A stretch of 64,000 nucleotides of DNA. Origin: Streptomyces sp. NBC_00775. GTDB lineage: Bacteria > Actinomycetota > Actinomycetes > Streptomycetales > Streptomycetaceae. Made by a program: the position numbers and the translations under genes. Positions 40,386 to 48,952 of the stretch are shown here, one piece after another (the stretch's first letter is position 1; the number at the start of each line of letters is the position of its first letter). The notes below the pieces were generated by a model. That model saw only the letters and a program-made list of their open reading frames with translations, made no database searches and was not told the origin of the DNA. The stretch spans positions 1,364,001-1,428,000 of the forward strand of contig NZ_CP108938.1 of the NCBI RefSeq assembly GCF_036347135.1, given 5' to 3'.

Positions 40386-41372
40386 ATGACGACTCCCTCC
40401 ACCGACAGCACCCCGCCCCGCGCCCTCCTCGGCACCTGGCCCACCCCGCTCGAACCCGCTCCCCGGCTGGCCCGTGCGCTCGGTCTGGGCCCGGACGACC
40501 TGTGGGTCAAGCGCGACGATCTGACCGGCCTGGGCGGCGGCGGCAACAAGGTCCGCAAGCTGGAGTGGACCTGCGGGGCGGCCCTGGCCGAGGGCGCCAC
40601 CACCCTGGTGACCACCGGCGCGCCGCAGAGCAACCACGCACGGCTGACCGCGGCGGCGGGCGCCCGGCTGGGGCTCCGCGTCGTGCTCGTGCTCGCCGGA
40701 GAACCGGGAGCCTCCGCGTCCGGCAACCTCGCGCTGGACGGGCTCTTCGGCGCCGGCGTCGTCTGGGCGGGCGACAGCGGCGAGCGGCTGGCGTCGCGGG
40801 CCCAGGAGGTGGTCGAGGAGCTGAGGGGGCGAGGTGAGGTTCCGGCGCTCATCCCGTTCGGGGGATCCAGCGCGCTCGGTGCCCGCGGCTATGTCGAGTG
40901 TGCGCGCGAACTCGACGATCAAGTACCCGACTTGGCGACGGTCGTCGTCGCGCTCGGCTCGGGCGGCACCATGGCGGGACTCGTCGCGCACCTCGGCGGC
41001 TCCCGTGTGCTGGGCGTGCACGTCGGCGCCGTCGCCGAACCCGCGCGGACCGTGGCCGAGCTGACCTCCGAGCTGTCCGGCAAGCGCTGTGCTCCGAAGG
41101 AACTGCGGGTCCGGCTCGACCGGGTCGGCGAGGGCTACGGCACGCTCACCGAACCCGTCATGAGCGCCCTGACCCTCGCCGCCCGCACCGAGGGCATCGT
41201 CCTCGACCCGATCTACACGGGGCGGGCGATGGCGGGGCTGGCCGCGGCCGTCGAGGACGGCGACATCACCCCCGGACAGCGCACCGTCTTCCTGCACACC
41301 GGCGGTCTGCCCGGACTCTTCGGCCACCCCGCGACGCTCGCACGAGCGGAGGCCGGCCTCCTCGGCGGGTGA
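40386..41372 (+). CDS. ACC deaminase/D-cysteine desulfhydrase family PLP enzyme
   Basis: This is a 328-residue fold-type II PLP enzyme. The PLP lysine sits in GGGGNKVRKLEW, a Ser-Asn-His in APQSNHARL lies near the cofactor, and the phosphate-binding loop is VALGSGGTMAG. The same fold covers 1-aminocyclopropane-1-carboxylate deaminase and D-cysteine desulfhydrase; without the active-site Glu/Tyr comparison I favour D-cysteine desulfhydrase. ATG at 40386 is the apparent start. It stands alone between a terminator and a convergent sulfotransferase gene. Confidence 0.8.
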   Translation: MTTPSTDSTPPRALLGTWPTPLEPAPRLARALGLGPDDLWVKRDDLTGLGGGGNKVRKLEWTCGAALAEGATTLVTTGAPQSNHARLTAAAGARLGLRVVLVLAGEPGASASGNLALDGLFGAGVVWAGDSGERLASRAQEVVEELRGRGEVPALIPFGGSSALGARGYVECARELDDQVPDLATVVVALGSGGTMAGLVAHLGGSRVLGVHVGAVAEPARTVAELTSELSGKRCAPKELRVRLDRVGEGYGTLTEPVMSALTLAARTEGIVLDPIYTGRAMAGLAAAVEDGDITPGQRTVFLHTGGLPGLFGHPATLARAEAGLLGG

Positions 41373-41398
41373 CGCCGCCGGCCGGACCGCGCCGCCGG

Positions 41399-42328
41399 TC
41401 AGACCGCCGGGTACCCCCAGACACGCGCCAACTCGGCGAGCCTGGGCGGCAGTTCAACCGTCGGATCGGCGCTGCGGGCGGGCTGCACTCGCCCCGACTT
41501 GATGGTGTCGCTCCAGTCGCCGAGCTGGGGACGGAAGGTGCCGTGGTCCTGGGAGCCGTAGTCGAGCATGGCGGGCTCCCAGGGGACGCCGAGGTGGTCG
41601 CAGATGCCGCGGGTGGTCGCCTCCGGGTCGGCGGTGAGCTGTTCGTACGTGATCACGTGGGCGTCGAGGTTCTGGCGGGCCTCTTCGAGCTTCTCGCTGT
41701 AGTCGAGGACCTCGGCACGGATGGCGTCGAGGTCGGGGTCCGTACGCCGGTTCGTCAGCGAGTCGATGACCGCGCCCGGGTGGCGCAGCAGCACGATGTA
41801 GCGGGCGCCCGGCCAACATCGGTGCAGACGGGGCCAGACGAGGGTGTTCGGCGGGGTCTTGTCGACGATGATCCGCTTGCCGCTGCGGGTGAGTTCGAGG
41901 TGCAGCAGCCGGTCCCACAGGGCGTGTTCCAGCTCGTCCTTGTCGAGTTCGAGCGCCCGCATGGCGTCGGCCGTGAAGTCGCGCGACAAGTGCACGTGGA
42001 CGGTGCGCAGATGCATCTCGTGCGGGGCGCGGATCTGGCTGTGGCTGTTGAGCAGGACCCGCAGCAGGGTCGAGCCGGAGCGCACGGAGGAGAGCACGAA
42101 GACGGGCGAGTCCACCAGACGCGGGGCGCGCGGGGCGACGTACAGCCGCTCGGCGGAGGTTTCGGGAGTCCCCGGAGTTCCTGGAGTCCCCGGAGTTCCG
42201 GCGGTTCCGGGGTTCCTGGGTGACGGCACGGCGTCCAGCGTGCGCCGCGGCGGACGCACCGCCTCCGCCATCAGCCTCCCCCGACGCCTCAGCCCCTTGC
42301 CGATCGCGGACATATGCGGGTCTCGCAC
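41399..42328 (-). CDS. Sulfotransferase family protein
   Basis: This 309-residue sulfotransferase has the 5'-phosphosulfate-binding loop in VFVLSSVRSGSTLLRVLLNS and the 3'-phosphate-binding region in RYIVLLRHPGAVIDSLTNRR. GTG at 42328 follows GAGGTG; ATG at 42313 would remove five residues. An unusual low-complexity linker, TAGTPGTPGTPGTPET (residues ~43-57), precedes the catalytic domain and is encoded by a short tandem DNA repeat. It presumably transfers sulfate from PAPS to a hydroxyl on a glycolipid or natural product; no partner gene is near. Confidence 0.8.
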   Translation of the reverse strand: MRDPHMSAIGKGLRRRGRLMAEAVRPPRRTLDAVPSPRNPGTAGTPGTPGTPGTPETSAERLYVAPRAPRLVDSPVFVLSSVRSGSTLLRVLLNSHSQIRAPHEMHLRTVHVHLSRDFTADAMRALELDKDELEHALWDRLLHLELTRSGKRIIVDKTPPNTLVWPRLHRCWPGARYIVLLRHPGAVIDSLTNRRTDPDLDAIRAEVLDYSEKLEEARQNLDAHVITYEQLTADPEATTRGICDHLGVPWEPAMLDYGSQDHGTFRPQLGDWSDTIKSGRVQPARSADPTVELPPRLAELARVWGYPAV

Positions 42329-42347
42329 CGTGACACCTCTTTCTCGT

Positions 42348-42374
42348 CGTTCCCCCGCATCACAAGGGGGAACG
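42348..42374 (-). terminator. hairpin downstream of the GH38 gene
   Basis: CGTTCCCCC (42348-42356) and GGGGGAACG (42366-42374) form a perfect 9-bp stem. On the minus strand it follows the mannosidase gene by about 130 bases and lies immediately before the sulfotransferase ribosome-binding site, so it could end one transcript or shape the leader of the next. Confidence 0.45.
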
Positions 42375-42501
42375 GCGAACTCCAGGTGTCACGCAGAAGA
42401 CGGGCCGTGGTCACGACGGGCGCCAAACCCGCCGTGACCAGGCTTCTTACCGCTTCCTTAATTCTTCGTGGGAAGTGCGGTCACCCTCACGCACGGCAGG
42501 G

Positions 42502-45500
42502 TCACTTCTTCTCCACGGCCAGGCGCAGCGTCTGCACCTCGAAGGGCCGCAGCGTGACCGGGACCGCGTTCCCGTCCGTCTCCGCCTCCGCGAGCGGGCG
42601 CTCCAGGAGGTCGGTCACCTGGGCCCCGGCGAGCGGGAAGCCGGTGAGGAGGGTGCCCTCCGCGCGACCGCCCCGGGACTCGTAGAGGCGTACGACGACA
42701 TCGCCCGAGGCGTCGTCGGCGAGCTTGACCGCCTCGATGGTCACGCCCTCGCCGTCGACGGAGACGACGGGCTCGACCGGACCGGCCGAATCGGCCACCC
42801 GCAACGGCAGGTTGAGCGCGTAACCCTCCGCGACCGCGTCCTCGATGGTCGCCCCCGGCAGGAGGGAGTAGGTGAAGCGGTGCTTGCCCTGGTCGGCCTC
42901 GGGGTCGGGCACGCGCGGGGCGCGCACCAGAGAGAGCCGGACGGTCGTCGTCGTACCGCCGTCCTCGCGGACCGTGCGGGAGACGTCGTGGCCGTACGTC
43001 GAGTCGTTGATGACCGCGACGCCGTAGCCCGGTTCGCCGATGTGCACCCAGCGGTGGCCGTACACCTCGAAGCGGGCCGCCTCCCAGCTGGTGTTGGTGT
43101 GGGTGGGCCGCTGGACATGGCCGAACTGGATCTCGGCGGAGGAGTGCGGGGCCCGGATGTCCACCGGGAACGCGGCCTTGAGGAACTTCTCGGCCTCGTG
43201 CCAGTCGATGTCGGTCTCGACGTCGATACGGGCGCTGCCGGCCCGGACGGTGATCGTCTGGACGATCTTCGAGCCCTTGCCGAACGACCGCTCCACGCGG
43301 ATCGCGCCGAGCAGGGGGTCCTGGTCGACGACCGTAATCGAGTCGGCGTCCAGGAGGTCCGTGTACCGGTTCTTGTAGTGCTTGTCGACGTCCCAGGCGT
43401 CCCAGTAGTTGGGCAGGTCGGTGTGCAGCCGGAGCAGGTTGCCCTTGTCGGCGAGGACTTCGCGGTTCGCCTTGAGGTCGCGTACGGAGGCCAGGGTCCC
43501 GTCCTCGGCCAACTCCACGCGGACGAGACCGTTTTCGAGGACGCGGCCGGTCACGGTCACCGCTTGCGGCGGTTCGGCGACGCCCAGGAGCGCGCTGCCG
43601 TTCGCCGGGACCTCGGTGTACATGGGAACGCCCACCGAGGTCCGTACCACCTCGGCCCGGTCGCACGGGCTGGTGTTGAAGACCCGCGTCTCCCCGGAGC
43701 CCAGCGCGGCCACGGCCTCGGCGGTGAGCGCCTCGACCTCCTCGGCGACGCGCGCGTACTCCGCCTCGGCCTCCCGGTGCACCCAGGCGATCGAGGACCC
43801 CGGCAGGATGTCGTGGAACTGGTGGAGCAGAACCGTCTTCCAGAGCCGGTCGAGCTTCTCGTACGGGTAGGTGTAGCCCGGCGCGTGCAGCGCGGCCGTC
43901 GTGGCCCACAACTCGGCCTCGCGGAGCTTGTGTTCGCTGCGCCGGTTGCCCTGCTTGGTGCGGGCCTGCGAGGTGTAGGTCGCGCGGTGCAGCTCCAGGT
44001 AGAGCTCGCCGACCCAGACCGGGGCGTCCGGGTACTCCGCGCGGGCGGCCGCGAAGAAGGCGTCCGGATGCTCGACGACGACCTTCGCCGAGCCCTCCAG
44101 GTCCGCGAGTCTGCGCGCCCGTTCCATGATCTCGCGGGTGGGACCGCCACCGCCGTCGCCCCAGCCGAAGGGGGCGAGCGAGCGGGTGCCGCGGCCCTTG
44201 TCGGCGTAGTTCTTCACGGCGCGGGCCATCTCGACGCCGCTGAAGCGGGCGTTGTAGGTGTCGACGGGCGGGAAGTGGGTGAAGATGCGGGTGCCGTCGA
44301 TGCCCTCCCACCAGAAGGTGTGGTGGGGCAGCTTGTTGGTCTGGTTCCAGGACAGCTTCTGGGTCAGGAACCACTCGTTGCCGGCGAGCTTGGCGAGCTG
44401 CGGGTAGGCGGCGTTGTAGCCGAAGGAGTCCGGCAGCCAGACGCCCTTGGTCTCGATGCCGAAGTGCTCGATGAAGAAGCGCTTGCCGTGGATGAGCTGG
44501 CGGGCGAGCGCCTCGCCGCCGGGCAGGTTACCGTCGGCCTCGACCCACATGCCGCCGACCGGCGCCCACTGGCCCTTCTTCACGGACTCCTGGATACGGG
44601 CCCACACCTGCGGGTAGTTGTCGCGCACCCACTCGTACTGCTGGGCCTGCGAACAGGCGAAGATGAACTCCTCGTACTCGTCCGCGAGCGCGGTGACGTT
44701 CGAGAAGGTGCGGGACGTCTTGCGCTTGGTCTCACGGATCGGCCACAGCCAGGCGGAGTCGATGTGCGCGTGGCCGACGCCGGAGAGGGTGTGGGCGCTG
44801 GCGTGGGCGGGCTTGGCGAGGGCGGGGGCGAGTGCCGCGCGGACGTCCGTGGCCGAGCCGGAGATGTCGTCGAGGTCGAGAAGATCCAGTGCCCGGTCGA
44901 GTGCGTGCATGATCTCGTGGCGGCGGGGGTCGTGCTCCGCCAGCTCCAGCATCAGCTCGCGCAGCACCTCGATGTCCAGGGCGAGGTGCCAGACCTCTTC
45001 GTCGAGGACGGCGATGTCGGCGCGGCGGAAGGTGTAGAGCGGCTTGTCGCCGGCGGTCAGGACGTCGCCGAGCGGGGTCGGGCGCGCGAAGTCATTGGCG
45101 AGGATGTCCGGGTTGGAGGCCGCCTCGACGAGGTAGTCGATCTGCTCGCCGCCCGTCGCCGGGTTGCCGATCGGCACGTACTGGTTGAGCGGGTTGACGG
45201 CCTTGAGCGGGGTGCCGTCGGTCAGGTGGACGAGCGCCTCGGCCTGGTTGCCGGGCCAGTCGCCGGTGAAGCCGAGGTCGATGACGGCCTCGACGCGCTT
45301 GCCCGCCCACTCGGCCGGGACCTGCCCGCGCATACGGAACCAGGTCGTGCCCCACGGCGGACCCCAGGGGGTGTCCATCGTGAAGGGCTCGTACGAGGCG
45401 GCCGCGGCCTCCTCGAAGGGGACGGGTTCGCCCGGCGCCTGCCAGGCCTCCACGGCGAAGGGGACGGAAGCGGCGTAGACCGCGGGCTTGATGCGCTGGT

Positions 45501-45549
45501 CGTGGACGCGCTCTACGCGCTCCTCGATCCGGCGGCGTTCGTCGTGCAT
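42502..45549 (-). CDS. Alpha-mannosidase, GH38
   Basis: This is a 1015-residue cytoplasmic GH38 alpha-mannosidase, which cleaves alpha-linked mannose with retention and needs a divalent metal. The zinc site is in GVGHAHIDSAWLWP (near residue 263) and in FGWGDGGGGPT. The nucleophile is D374 in VWLPDSFGYNA. The N-terminal beta-sandwich and the C-terminal mannosidase beta-domains are present, with length normal for bacterial members. It is encoded 28 bases after the GH4 gene and in the same direction, so both are read together and should work on the same imported glycan. Confidence 0.9.
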   Translation of the reverse strand: MHDERRRIEERVERVHDQRIKPAVYAASVPFAVEAWQAPGEPVPFEEAAAASYEPFTMDTPWGPPWGTTWFRMRGQVPAEWAGKRVEAVIDLGFTGDWPGNQAEALVHLTDGTPLKAVNPLNQYVPIGNPATGGEQIDYLVEAASNPDILANDFARPTPLGDVLTAGDKPLYTFRRADIAVLDEEVWHLALDIEVLRELMLELAEHDPRRHEIMHALDRALDLLDLDDISGSATDVRAALAPALAKPAHASAHTLSGVGHAHIDSAWLWPIRETKRKTSRTFSNVTALADEYEEFIFACSQAQQYEWVRDNYPQVWARIQESVKKGQWAPVGGMWVEADGNLPGGEALARQLIHGKRFFIEHFGIETKGVWLPDSFGYNAAYPQLAKLAGNEWFLTQKLSWNQTNKLPHHTFWWEGIDGTRIFTHFPPVDTYNARFSGVEMARAVKNYADKGRGTRSLAPFGWGDGGGGPTREIMERARRLADLEGSAKVVVEHPDAFFAAARAEYPDAPVWVGELYLELHRATYTSQARTKQGNRRSEHKLREAELWATTAALHAPGYTYPYEKLDRLWKTVLLHQFHDILPGSSIAWVHREAEAEYARVAEEVEALTAEAVAALGSGETRVFNTSPCDRAEVVRTSVGVPMYTEVPANGSALLGVAEPPQAVTVTGRVLENGLVRVELAEDGTLASVRDLKANREVLADKGNLLRLHTDLPNYWDAWDVDKHYKNRYTDLLDADSITVVDQDPLLGAIRVERSFGKGSKIVQTITVRAGSARIDVETDIDWHEAEKFLKAAFPVDIRAPHSSAEIQFGHVQRPTHTNTSWEAARFEVYGHRWVHIGEPGYGVAVINDSTYGHDVSRTVREDGGTTTTVRLSLVRAPRVPDPEADQGKHRFTYSLLPGATIEDAVAEGYALNLPLRVADSAGPVEPVVSVDGEGVTIEAVKLADDASGDVVVRLYESRGGRAEGTLLTGFPLAGAQVTDLLERPLAEAETDGNAVPVTLRPFEVQTLRLAVEKK

Positions 45550-45571
45550 GAGAAGTCTCCAGGAAGGTGGA

Positions 45572-45579
45572 AAGCGCTT
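45572..45579. promoter_or_regulatory. AAGCGCTT palindrome between GH4 and GH38 genes
   Basis: The short gap contains GGAAAGCGCTTACTTAAG, whose core AAGCGCTT resembles LacI-family sites. It overlaps the GH4 stop codon. It may be a site for internal control of the GH38 gene or coincidental; no lacI gene is nearby. Confidence 0.25.
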
Positions 45580-46915
45580 ACTTAAGATACGCCAGGCCGG
45601 GGTGGACCGAGGTGTAGCCCTCGACCAGCCTGCGGGCCACGTTCACGGAGTCCACGAGCGGGTGCAGGGCGAAGGCCTTCACGGCCGTCGTACGGGAGCC
45701 GGACTCGGCCGCGGCCAGCACCTCACGCTCGACGGCCTTCACCGCGCAGACGAGACCCGTCGCATGGTCGGGCAGCGGGTCGACGGCGACGGGATGCGCG
45801 CCGTTCGCGTCGACCAGGCAGGGCACCTCGATGACGGCTTCCTCGTCGAGCACGCTCAGCGTGGAGCGGTTGCGGACGTTGAGGATCAGGGTGGTGCGCT
45901 CGTCGCGGGCGATGGCCCGCATCAGGGCGAGGGCCACCTTCTCGTAGCCGCCGGAGAGGTCGTCGGCGTCGCGTTCCCCGGCGCCGGCCGCGTCCCGGTT
46001 CTCCGCCATGTAGGTGGCCTCGCGCTCGGCGCGGGTGCGGTCCCAGGCGGTCAGCGCGGCGGCGTCCGGCGCCTTCATCTCGTCGTAGAAGTGCGCCTGC
46101 TGGTCGCGGAGGAAGGCGCCGCGCGTCTTGTCCGCCTCCTGGTAGGCGCGGACCGCTTCGCGGTTGAAGTAGTAGTAGTGCAGGTATTCGTTCGGAACGG
46201 CGCCCAGGGACTGGAGCCACTCCGGGCCGAAGAGCTTGCCCTCCTCGAAAGAGCCGAGCAGGTCGGGGTCGGCGAGCAGGCGCGGGAGTTCGTCGCGGCC
46301 CGCGACGCGCAGGCCGCGTACCCAGCCGAGGTGGTTGAGGCCGACATAGTCGATCCAGGCCTCGCGCGGGTCGGCGCCCAGGACCTTGGCGATACGGCGG
46401 CCGAGGCCGACCGGTGAGTCGCAGATGCCGATCACGCGGTCGCCGAGGTGGCGGGACATGGCCTCGGTGACCAGGCCCGCGGGGTTGGTGAAGTTGATGA
46501 CCCAGGCTTCGGGGGCGAGCCGGGCGACGCGTTGCGCGATGTCGACGGCGACAGGCACCGTGCGCAGGCCGTAGGCGATGCCGCCCGCGCCGACCGTCTC
46601 CTGGCCGAGGACGCCCTGGTCCAGGGCTACCCGCTCGTCCGCCGCACGTCCTTCGAGGCCGCCGACGCGGATCGCGGAGAAGACGAAGTCGGCGCCGCGC
46701 AGGGCCTCGTCGAGGTCGGTGGTGACGGTCACCTCGGGCGCGTCCAGCACGCCCGCCGCCTGCTCGGCGAGGACCCGGGCCACGGCGGAGAGCCGTTCCG
46801 CGTCCAGGTCGTGCAGCACGACGTGGGTGACGCGGCCCTCGGCGCGGTCCCCGAGCAGTGCCCCGTACACGAGCGGGACGCGGAATCCGCCGCCGCCCAG
46901 AATGGTCAGCCTCAC
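45578..46915 (-). CDS. GH4 family glycosidase (6-phospho-beta-glucosidase-like)
   Basis: This 445-residue NAD+- and metal-dependent glycosidase uses the GH4 oxidation-elimination mechanism. It has the Rossmann start RLTILGGGGFRVPLVYGALL and the metal ligands C165 (GICDSPVG) and H195 (GLNHLGWV); INFTNPAGLVTEAM contacts NAD+. The sequence fits the 6-phospho-beta-glucosidase branch. No PTS genes are present that would make a 6-phosphate substrate, but a PfkB-type kinase is encoded beside it. GTG at 46915 is the start. The gene lies between the DeoR regulator and the mannosidase. Confidence 0.85.
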   Translation of the reverse strand: MRLTILGGGGFRVPLVYGALLGDRAEGRVTHVVLHDLDAERLSAVARVLAEQAAGVLDAPEVTVTTDLDEALRGADFVFSAIRVGGLEGRAADERVALDQGVLGQETVGAGGIAYGLRTVPVAVDIAQRVARLAPEAWVINFTNPAGLVTEAMSRHLGDRVIGICDSPVGLGRRIAKVLGADPREAWIDYVGLNHLGWVRGLRVAGRDELPRLLADPDLLGSFEEGKLFGPEWLQSLGAVPNEYLHYYYFNREAVRAYQEADKTRGAFLRDQQAHFYDEMKAPDAAALTAWDRTRAEREATYMAENRDAAGAGERDADDLSGGYEKVALALMRAIARDERTTLILNVRNRSTLSVLDEEAVIEVPCLVDANGAHPVAVDPLPDHATGLVCAVKAVEREVLAAAESGSRTTAVKAFALHPLVDSVNVARRLVEGYTSVHPGLAYLK

Positions 46916-46967
46916 GCAACTACCACCTTTGCAGTTCGTGCAGGGACGCAGGTCACGCGGCGAGGAA

Positions 46968-47738
46968 TCACGCCACGACCACCTGTACGCCCGCTTCTTC
47001 CAACGAGGACCGCGTCGCCGCGTCCACCGGCGCGTTCGTCACCACCACGTCGAGCTCCTCGGGGCCGCAGACCTTCGCCATGCCGGTGCCCGGGAACTTC
47101 GCCCGGTCGGCGAGCAGGACCACCCGCTCCCCGGCCTTGATCATGGCGCGCTTGACCGGTACCTCGACGACGGTGGTGTCCATGACCTGGCCGCCGGGGC
47201 GGATGCCGCTGGTGCCGAGGAAGAGCCAGTCGGCGTGCAGCTGGCGCAGATTGTCCTCGGTGAGGAAGCCGACCAGGGAGCGGTACTCGCGGCGGACCAT
47301 GCCGCCGAGCAGCACCAGCTCGATGTCCTCGTCGTCCACCAGCTCCTCGTAGACCACCAGGTTGCTGGTGATCACGGTGATCCGGCGGCCGTGCAGCTGT
47401 CTGGCCAGCCGGTAGGCGGTGGTGCCGATGTCCAGGAGGACGGACTGGCCGTCCTGGACCATCGACGCGGCCTTCGCGGCTATGGCGTCCTTCTCGGGCA
47501 CGCGGACCTCGGCGACCTCGGCGAAGGGCTGGTCGCCCTCGTCCGCGACCGCGCCGCCGTGCACCCGCGTGAGCAGGCCCTCCTCCTCCAGTTTCAAGAG
47601 GTCACGGCGGACCGTGGCCGGGCTCACACCCAGCTGTTCGGAGAGATCGGTCACGGCCGCGGGACCGCCGGAGCGCAGGGCCCGCAGGATGAGTTGATGT
47701 CGTCGTTCTGCCAGCACGGAATGAACAGTACTCGTCAT
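46968..47738 (-). CDS. DeoR/GlpR-family transcriptional regulator
   Basis: This is a 256-residue repressor. The DeoR helix-turn-helix is AVTDLSEQLGVSPATVRRDL with the usual LLKLEEEGLLTRVHGGAVAD. The C-terminal DeoRC effector domain (VLLDIGTTAYRLARQLHGRR) normally binds a phosphorylated sugar. It is divergent from the PfkB kinase gene and upstream of GH4/GH38, so it probably controls both arms of the glycan locus, with the kinase product as inducer. Its start codon lies within a 7-bp inverted repeat. Confidence 0.87.
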   Translation of the reverse strand: MTSTVHSVLAERRHQLILRALRSGGPAAVTDLSEQLGVSPATVRRDLLKLEEEGLLTRVHGGAVADEGDQPFAEVAEVRVPEKDAIAAKAASMVQDGQSVLLDIGTTAYRLARQLHGRRITVITSNLVVYEELVDDEDIELVLLGGMVRREYRSLVGFLTEDNLRQLHADWLFLGTSGIRPGGQVMDTTVVEVPVKRAMIKAGERVVLLADRAKFPGTGMAKVCGPEELDVVVTNAPVDAATRSSLEEAGVQVVVA

Positions 47739-47741
47739 TCC
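47718..47741. promoter_or_regulatory. GGAATGA-N10-TCATTCC inverted repeat at the deoR start
   Basis: Perfect 7-bp arms at 47718-47724 and 47735-47741 overlap the ATG of the DeoR gene (47736-47738). This placement would allow autorepression. Confidence 0.5.
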
Positions 47742-47775
47742 TCATCATTTCTATGCTCCGTTCTGCTCGACTCTT

Positions 47776-47786
47776 GCCAAATTGGC
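47776..47786. promoter_or_regulatory. GCCAAATTGGC palindrome before the kinase gene
   Basis: This 11-bp perfect palindrome lies midway in the 105-base divergent region between deoR (start 47738) and the PfkB kinase (start 47844). It is a candidate regulator site for the kinase-transporter arm. Confidence 0.45.
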
Positions 47787-47843
47787 TCGATGCGCGCACG
47801 ATCCTGTGCACCGCTTGCAGACTTTTGACGAGAGGATGCGCCC

Positions 47844-48851
47844 GTGGGCGACGAACGGCCCGATGTCCTGCTGACCGGGCTGCTCTTCTACGACCTCGTC
47901 CTGACCGGACTGGGCAGGCCGCCGACGCCGGGTGAGGAGATCTGGACCGACGGCATGGGCGTCAGCCCCGGCGGCATCGCCAACCTGGCCGTGGCGGCAT
48001 CGCGTTTCGGCCTGCGCACCTCCCTCGCCACGGTCTTCGGCGACGACTCCTACGGCGCGTACTGCCACGGTGTCCTCGCCGGCCAGGAGGGTGTCGACCT
48101 CTCGCTCTCCCGTACCGCGGACGGCTGGCACACCCCGGTCACCGTCTCCCTGGCGTACGGCCACGACCGTGCCCTGGTCACCCACGGCCAGGAACCCCCG
48201 TACTCGCAGGACGAGCTCATGGGTGACCCGCCCCAGGCGCGCACGGCCCTCGTGCACATCGAGGCCGAGCCGCGCGGCTGGATCGCCAAGGCCGCCGCGA
48301 ACGGCACACAGATCTACGCCGACGTCGGCTGGGACCCCACCCAGCAGTGGTCCCGCGACCTCCTCGACCAGCTCTCCCTGTGCCATGCCTTCCTCCCCAA
48401 CGAGGCTGAGGCGATGGCCTACACCCGTACCGACAGCGCGATGGGGGCGCTCGGCACGCTCACCGAACTGGTGCCGGTGGCGGTGGTCACGCGGGGCGGC
48501 GACGGCGCGGTCGCCGTGGACCAGACGACGGGCGAGTACGCGGACGTCCCGGCCCTTGACATCGATGTCCTGGACGCGACGGGCGCCGGCGACGTCTTCG
48601 GCGCGAGCTTCGTCGCGGCCTCGCTCGGCGGCTGGCCACTGGAGGAACGGCTGCGCTTCGCGGTCCTCGCCGCCGGGCTGTCGGTGCAAAGGCACGGCGG
48701 CGCCCTCGCGGCGCCCGGATGGTACGGCGTCCACCGCTGGTGGCACTCCCTCGAAGACCCCGAACTGCGGCGCGCGTACGGCTTCCTGGCCGACCGGATC
48801 CCGGCGGACCCCGGACCGCCGGTCCGGTACGCGCCCGTCACCCCCCACTGA
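47844..48851 (+). CDS. PfkB-family carbohydrate kinase
   Basis: This 335-residue sugar kinase of the ribokinase/PfkB family has the N-terminal GG motif (GVSPGGIANLAVAASRFGLR) and the catalytic base D250 in DATGAGDVFGASF. GTG at 47844 follows a GAGAGGA box. It begins the plus-strand arm of the glycan locus, ahead of an importer. It probably phosphorylates a released monosaccharide or an imported disaccharide; the product could serve both as GH4 substrate and DeoR inducer. Confidence 0.83.
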   Translation: MGDERPDVLLTGLLFYDLVLTGLGRPPTPGEEIWTDGMGVSPGGIANLAVAASRFGLRTSLATVFGDDSYGAYCHGVLAGQEGVDLSLSRTADGWHTPVTVSLAYGHDRALVTHGQEPPYSQDELMGDPPQARTALVHIEAEPRGWIAKAAANGTQIYADVGWDPTQQWSRDLLDQLSLCHAFLPNEAEAMAYTRTDSAMGALGTLTELVPVAVVTRGGDGAVAVDQTTGEYADVPALDIDVLDATGAGDVFGASFVAASLGGWPLEERLRFAVLAAGLSVQRHGGALAAPGWYGVHRWWHSLEDPELRRAYGFLADRIPADPGPPVRYAPVTPH

Positions 48852-48879
48852 GCCCTGATCGGTACCTCGCGCAGTCGAA

Positions 48880-48929
48880 GAACTTCACAGAGCTTCAACG
48901 AGCTTCAAAGAACTTCAGAGAACGTCAAA
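48880..48929 (+). repeat. five 10-bp phased repeats (GARCTTCAAM) before the binding-protein gene
   Basis: Units start at 48880, 48890, 48900, 48910 and 48920: GAACTTCACA, GAGCTTCAAC, GAGCTTCAAA, GAACTTCAGA, GAACGTCAAA. The period matches about one helical turn, and the array is AT-rich for this genome. It ends 23 bases before the GTG of the binding-protein gene and belongs to its leader or promoter. Confidence 0.65.
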
Positions 48930-48952
48930 GAAACCGAAAGGCGGTGGGAGCT

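Noticed and set aside
42475..45585. A 1036-codon open frame on the plus strand opposite the GH38 gene
   Set aside because: It is composed of Val/Gly/Arg-rich sequence without motifs, typical of antisense frames in GC-rich genes; the minus-strand GH38 has all catalytic motifs.
48880..48929. Phased 10-bp repeats as a CRISPR array or as the N-terminal coding part of the binding protein
   Set aside because: There are no unique spacers and the units are too short for CRISPR. The reading frame through them gives a charged sequence before a clear Tat signal that starts at 48953.
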